A stretch of DNA of 64,000 nucleotides, from positions 1 through 64,000 of the forward strand of contig CAKSIP010000004.1 in the NCBI GenBank assembly GCA_934462825.1. Direction: 5' to 3'. The stretch comes from an uncultured Eubacteriales bacterium. Its GTDB lineage: Bacteria > Bacillota > Clostridia > Oscillospirales > CAG-272. Shown here piece after piece: positions 60,380 through 64,000 of the stretch. The translations under genes and the position numbers were made by a program. Below the pieces are notes generated by a model. It was given only the letters and a program-made list of their open reading frames with translations, was not told the DNA's origin and searched no databases. Within the stretch, counting starts at the first letter, position 1; each line of letters starts with the position of its first letter.

Positions 60380-61318
60380 TTAATTACACTCTGCTACCAG
60401 CGGGCCTGCCAATTCTTCCAAGTAGAACAGCTTTCCGGGCAAGGTGGGGATAAAGGTCGAGGTGATATGAATATCCGGGCCATAATGCAGGGTTGTCAGG
60501 AAGCTCATGCCCTGCCAGCCCATACCGCGTCCAAGGACACCGTCTGCGCCGCCGATGGCATAATCGGCCTTCAGGAACAGGCCGGGGCCTATGGTATTGG
60601 CGCGGCAAGGAACCAAAGTGGTACGGCTCTTGAAGCTGGTGATGGCGTTCTGCTCAATCGTCATCGGGTGAAGCTTACCACCAATGCGATAGCACTGCTC
60701 TTTCCACTCGGCCTCGTTTTTATAGTCGGTGGCAAAATGCGGTTCCCAGAATGCGATATGGCACATTCTTCCGATACCGTAAACGAGAAGCAGCTTAGCG
60801 CCCTCTTGGCGCAGCTTTGCCATCTTTTCGGGATAGGTGGGCAGATTGGTTTTGGTTGCGAAGTTTCTCTGTTCCGGCGGGACTGTCAACTCGCCAAGCT
60901 TATCAAAGAAAGCGGCCTTCATGCTGTATTCAAAGGATGCGGGATTGGTATTCGGAAGCGTATTGCCCTCGCTGTCCGACCACTCGTCCATATTAAAGGT
61001 ATAGACATGCTTGCAATCCACGTTCCACGATTTCAGAAAATACACAGCCCATTTATACATACCCATCGGGCCGACCGGCAGAATGATCATCAGTTTTTCG
61101 CCGGCATCACGGGCATTGCGGATCTTCAAAGCGATCTCATGTCCCATGTATGTATCAAATTCATTGATGTCCTTGCAAGCAATGGGGGTAAAATCCTTAT
61201 TCCAAAAGGATTCTCTTTCTACGCCCTTCTCGCAGCAGGCATCGATTTTAGCCATATCCCATCCTTCGGGATAGAAATTCTCAAGGAGCGAGCCCTTGAC
61301 TGTACTCATGAAATCCAT
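60380..61318 (-). CDS. NagB-like glucosamine-6-phosphate isomerase/deaminase paralogue with altered active site
   Basis: Belongs to the GlcN6P deaminase/6-phosphogluconolactonase superfamily. TFNMDEW (108-113) supplies the conserved Asp (D72 of E. coli NagB), and GIGRMCHIAFWEP (181-193) keeps the catalytic His187 and Glu192. In E. coli the segment is GIGVDGHIAFNEP, so the Asp141 equivalent is Met185 here. The 312-residue length exceeds NagB (about 240-266), with an extra N-terminal segment. Chemistry may therefore be changed (isomerase, binding or a different substrate). It lies 56 bases after PIG-L and 40 before DegT. Confidence 0.88.
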   Translation of the reverse strand: MDFMSTVKGSLLENFYPEGWDMAKIDACCEKGVERESFWNKDFTPIACKDINEFDTYMGHEIALKIRNARDAGEKLMIILPVGPMGMYKWAVYFLKSWNVDCKHVYTFNMDEWSDSEGNTLPNTNPASFEYSMKAAFFDKLGELTVPPEQRNFATKTNLPTYPEKMAKLRQEGAKLLLVYGIGRMCHIAFWEPHFATDYKNEAEWKEQCYRIGGKLHPMTIEQNAITSFKSRTTLVPCRANTIGPGLFLKADYAIGGADGVLGRGMGWQGMSFLTTLHYGPDIHITSTFIPTLPGKLFYLEELAGPLVAECN

Positions 61319-61374
61319 TTTCGTGATCTCCTTAATTCTATTATGTGTATTTTAATTAGTGAAAAAGCGCTATG

Positions 61375-62076
61375 TTACGGAAGCAGACGCTTGGTGGTAA
61401 CCTTCGGCCAAACATAGGCCTGGGTAAAGCCTTCGGCGTAAGGCACGCCGCACTGCAAGCCTCTGAATTTGGAGCAGGTGCGGACAAAGTCCACAAAATC
61501 AATATGGTCATGATCCAGCATCCATTTAATCTGGCTTTCATGGCAAGAGAGCATTTCCAATTTCAGCTCAATGGTATCGGTGATGTCCACGTATTCCGTG
61601 GGGTTAAAGCTCATACCGGCCAAATTATCCATATAGTACAGCGGAACCAGCTCGGCCGCTGTATTCAGCCGTCCATAATGCGGAACACTTGCCGCAAAGC
61701 AAGCATCAAACACCAACTTATTGACCGCCAAATGATCCGGCATATAGTCTGTAGGGCTATGCGTAATGATAATATCGGGTTTTCTCTCCTTGATAATATC
61801 CACGATAGCATCTCTCTGTTGCATATCACAGCCATTGGGAAGCAAATCGCCAATATCGGTAGTAATTACCTCGATACCCGCAAGAGCGCCGGCTCTTTTC
61901 GCTTCTTCGATGCGGATTTTTCGCAATTCATCCGGTTGAATCACGACATGTCCCATGTTTCCGTTGGCAACATGACACACCGTGACCTTATCGCCACGCT
62001 TAGCATATTTTGCCAAAGTACCGGAGCAGGATATTTCAATATCATCGGGATGGCACCCGATTGCAAGAACGTTCAT
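61375..62076 (-). CDS. PIG-L family deacetylase
   Basis: Zinc-dependent N-acetyl-sugar deacetylase (LmbE/MshB/BshB superfamily), 233 residues. Metal ligands His9 and Asp12 in HPDD and His115 in YMPDHLAV; Asp11 is the likely base. Known members remove acetyl groups from GlcNAc-based molecules (GlcNAc-PI, GlcNAc-malate, GlcNAc-inositol). Here it is first of a unit with a NagB-like protein and a sugar aminotransferase, so its substrate is probably an N-acetylated amino sugar. It has a consensus promoter 35 bases upstream. Confidence 0.93.
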   Translation of the reverse strand: MNVLAIGCHPDDIEISCSGTLAKYAKRGDKVTVCHVANGNMGHVVIQPDELRKIRIEEAKRAGALAGIEVITTDIGDLLPNGCDMQQRDAIVDIIKERKPDIIITHSPTDYMPDHLAVNKLVFDACFAASVPHYGRLNTAAELVPLYYMDNLAGMSFNPTEYVDITDTIELKLEMLSCHESQIKWMLDHDHIDFVDFVRTCSKFRGLQCGVPYAEGFTQAYVWPKVTTKRLLP

Positions 62077-62110
62077 AACAATCCTCCACGATTCCCAAAT
62101 TATTTAATTA

Positions 62111-62139
62111 AGTATACCATACAACCCCATAAATGTCAA
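62111..62139 (-). promoter_or_regulatory. Promoter of PIG-L/NagB-like/DegT unit
   Basis: Minus-strand TTGACA (62134-62139), 17-base spacer, TATACT (62111-62116), about 35 bases before the PIG-L start. TTAATTAA follows the -10 and may be an operator half. Confidence 0.88.
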
Positions 62140-62184
62140 TAAAAAAATACAAGTTTCACCGCGGATTCTTGGGCAAAAAAGCAT

Positions 62185-62973
62185 CTATTCGCACATGCGA
62201 ATCAACCGCTCGGCCGCCGCACCTGCACGGGCCAAAAACGCCGCCGGCGTGTACCCCGGATACTTATCCTTGCGCCACGGCCAGCTGGTTTCCAGCGTCA
62301 ACGGCCCCTGATAGCCGGATTTTTGAATCCGCTCCGCAAAAAAGTGAAAATCCAGGCTCGCATCAAACGGAATCATATGCTCATCGCCATTGTGAACCCC
62401 AAAGTTATCGTGAACGTGTGTACAAACCAAGCGCCGGCCAAAAAGCGCCATATAATCACGGCCGTATGCAAAGCAAGCCTCATGTCCGTTATCCCAGCAA
62501 AAGCCCACAAAAGGATTATGTTCGTAAAGCTCCATCACGAAAGCAAGATTGGCAAGCAAGCGCTGATTTTCAAAAGCGATTACCACGCCTCGCTTCTCGG
62601 CACGGCGCACCAACGCATCAAAGCGTTCATGCCCGCAATCGCTGATACAAGGGGGATTTTCCCCACTGCTTAAATGCACAACCACATAAGGCACCTCGCT
62701 ATCCGAAGCGATGTCCACGCAGGACAAAAGGCGCGCCAGCATTGCATCTCCTTTTTCCCCCGGAAGCCAAATCGAATTGATGCCGTCAAAAGGTGCATGG
62801 ATCATATGATACTCCAAGCCGCTTTCCTTGGCCAAGGCCGCCAAACAACGGGCTTGCTCTTTCGTAACCTCATCGGTCATAATACATTGAAAGCCCGCAT
62901 CGGCAATCGCATGCATGGAGTCGCTTTTCGTCGCGCCGTAAGCGGAGCTATACAAAAGTCCTTTTTTCCTCAT
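62185..62973 (-). CDS. Sugar phosphate isomerase/epimerase-like TIM barrel (AP_endonuc_2 superfamily)
   Basis: A 262-residue TIM-barrel protein with the xylose-isomerase-like layout: HMIHAPFDGIN, YVVVHLSSGE, VIAFENQR, GFCWDNGHE, HVHDNFG and LTLETSWPW; His, Glu and Asp residues at strand ends suit a divalent metal site. ATG 62973 follows AAAAGGAAAA and gives the normal start; the frame extends eight repeat-derived codons further. Family members isomerise or epimerise sugars and inosose compounds. It has its own promoter at 63079 and precedes the PIG-L promoter. Confidence 0.88.
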   Translation of the reverse strand: MRKKGLLYSSAYGATKSDSMHAIADAGFQCIMTDEVTKEQARCLAALAKESGLEYHMIHAPFDGINSIWLPGEKGDAMLARLLSCVDIASDSEVPYVVVHLSSGENPPCISDCGHERFDALVRRAEKRGVVIAFENQRLLANLAFVMELYEHNPFVGFCWDNGHEACFAYGRDYMALFGRRLVCTHVHDNFGVHNGDEHMIPFDASLDFHFFAERIQKSGYQGPLTLETSWPWRKDKYPGYTPAAFLARAGAAAERLIRMCE

Positions 62974-63078
62974 TTTTTCTATTTTCCTTTTTCTCAATTT
63001 TCAGATTTTTCTGCGTTTGATAGGAACGGTTCTTTGGAACCGCTATCAGACCGACAAATCCGATAAATTCTATAAAGT

Positions 63079-63107
63079 ATTGTATCATTTTCCCTTTTCT
63101 TTGTCAA
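63079..63107 (-). promoter_or_regulatory. Promoter of TIM-barrel gene
   Basis: Minus-strand TTGACA (63102-63107), 17-base spacer, TACAAT (63079-63084), about 105 bases upstream of the start. It is divergent from the nadE promoter, with no gene in the 301-base gap (62974-63274). Confidence 0.85.
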
Positions 63108-63166
63108 TCCATTCCCGGTTTTTTGCCGGAGCTTCAAGCTTTTTTGCTTTATTCGCAGGAAAAGTC

Positions 63167-63195
63167 TTGCATTTTTCAGGAAAAAATATTATAAT
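63167..63195 (+). promoter_or_regulatory. Promoter of nadE
   Basis: Plus-strand TTGCAT (63167-63172), 17-base spacer, TATAAT (63190-63195), 80 bases before the nadE start. The -10 is embedded in a palindromic AT run (AATATTATAATATT). Confidence 0.8.
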
Positions 63196-63274
63196 ATTTT
63201 TGCTATCATCGTTTTATACCTTCAGAGTTATACGGTCGGCGCACAGTTTGCCGACGAAAAAGGAGATTTTCTGT

Positions 63275-64000
63275 ATGAAATATGGATTTGTCAAGGTTGC
63301 CGCGGCGGCCCCCAAAGTGCAGGTAGCCGACTGCGCCTTCAACGTCAACGAGCTGATTTCCATGGCGGCCGAAGCGGATCGCATCGGCGTCAAGCTTTTG
63401 GTATTTCCGGAACTTTCTCTGACCTCCTACACGTGCGGAGATCTGTTCTTCAACGAAGTGCTTCTCTCCTCGGCGGAAAATGCACTCATGCAATACGTGG
63501 AGGCAACCCGGACTTATGACATGATTTCGGTCGTAGGTCTTCCGCTCCGCCGTTTCGGAGCCGTTTACAACGGCGCCGCGGTCTGCAAGGGAGGACACAT
63601 CCTCGGATTCGTCCCCAAATCACACATTCCCAACTACGGGGAATTTTATGAAAAACGCTATTTTGAAGCGGCCGGGGACTCTTTGCGATTTGCCGACATC
63701 GGAGGTGAAACCGTTCCGTTTGGGACAAATATTCTGTTTACCTGCGCTTCTCTCCCCGCTTTTACTCTCGGTGTGGAAATCTGCGAGGATCTTTGGGTAG
63801 CCACGCCGCCGTCCGACGCACTGACGGCATCAGGCGCCACGGTCATTGCAAATCTTTCGGCCTCCAATGAAACCATCGGGAAAGAAGAATACCGCCGTCG
63901 TTTGGTGAAGCTGCAATCGGCCAAAACCACCGCCGGATATATTTATTCCGATGCCGGCTATGGCGAGTCCACGACCGATCTGGTCTTTGCCTCCCACTGC
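63275..64000 (+). CDS. nadE: Glutamine-dependent NAD+ synthetase, N-terminal part (cut by window end)
   Basis: The first 242 codons of a large NadE of the glutaminase-fused type. The nitrilase-like glutaminase domain shows its triad: Glu46 in VFPELSLTSYTCGD, Lys115 in VPKSHIPNYGEFYEKRYF, and Cys170 in GVEICEDLWV. NAD synthetase sequence follows beyond the window. The start ATG 63275 comes nine bases after AGGAG. It makes NAD+ from deamido-NAD+ and gives no link to the amino-sugar cluster except divergent location. Confidence 0.93.
   Translation, partial: MKYGFVKVAAAAPKVQVADCAFNVNELISMAAEADRIGVKLLVFPELSLTSYTCGDLFFNEVLLSSAENALMQYVEATRTYDMISVVGLPLRRFGAVYNGAAVCKGGHILGFVPKSHIPNYGEFYEKRYFEAAGDSLRFADIGGETVPFGTNILFTCASLPAFTLGVEICEDLWVATPPSDALTASGATVIANLSASNETIGKEEYRRRLVKLQSAKTTAGYIYSDAGYGESTTDLVFASHC

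Noticed and set aside
1..64000. CRISPR arrays, tRNA/rRNA genes, prophage
   Set aside because: No regularly spaced direct repeats, no cloverleaf-type sequences and no phage structural or integrase genes were recognised on either strand.

Overview
The window reads as chromosome of a spore-forming, Gram-positive anaerobe of the class Clostridia (Oscillospirales/Christensenellales-like; a guess from gene content, since no rRNA is present). The signs are an intact sigK with a SigE-like promoter, a SpoVD-like penicillin-binding protein with PASTA domains, a pyrophosphate-type phosphofructokinase, YqhQ (DUF1385), a DUF6472-like protein, two-part ThrE exporters and Clostridia-type lipoprotein signals. 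Base composition looks near 50% GC and is fairly even. I see no tRNA, rRNA, CRISPR array, prophage or intact insertion sequence. Almost all genes are on the minus strand; only sigK, dapA, nadE and an edge fragment are on plus.

Layout. 1-414: 3' end of an unknown plus-strand gene and a long hairpin. 415-11888: division and cell-wall (dcw) operon, transcribed leftward as mraZ-rsmH-ftsL-spoVD/ftsI-murE-mraY-ftsW-murG-ftsQ, with a sigma-A promoter and three MraZ boxes. murC, murD, murF, ftsA and ftsZ are absent. 12046-18804: yqhQ, prs, then pfp-DUF6472-mutS2. 18865-19639: sigK. 19782-23092: CPBP protease-tadA-hypothetical, then a MsmK-type sugar ABC ATPase. 23297-29188: rsuA-tex, a Pit phosphate transporter and a CPA2 antiporter. 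29271-33717: AbgB-like amidohydrolase and an amino-acid ABC importer. 33887-39637: BMP-type nucleoside importer with a 0.5-kb leader holding a 51-codon ORF. 39719-50589: a ten-gene leftward array queA-miaA-HlyD-like-yggS-sepF-yggT-ileS-lspA-rluD-HAD. 50636-51544: dapA. 51671-54283: two-part ThrE exporter plus a leucine-rich-repeat protein. 54318-63107: an unusual carbohydrate/amino-sugar cluster. 63275-end: start of glutamine-dependent nadE.

How the genes work together. The dcw operon and the sepF-lspA array supply lipid II synthesis, septal transpeptidation and division-ring attachment. dapA and murE fit a meso-diaminopimelate wall. The region I find most novel is 54318-62973. It encodes a sugar isomerase-like TIM barrel, a PIG-L deacetylase, a NagB-like protein lacking one catalytic Asp, a DegT-type aminotransferase, a Gfo/Idh/MocA dehydrogenase and a 1090-residue cytoplasmic glycosidase-like protein. 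Together these suggest an undescribed amino-sugar pathway.

Two genome-wide habits stand out. Very long near-perfect hairpins sit between operons. Degenerate purine-rich (sense strand) tandem repeats sit at gene junctions and spill into reading frames as charged low-complexity tails (FtsW, LspA, MiaA and HAD proteins).
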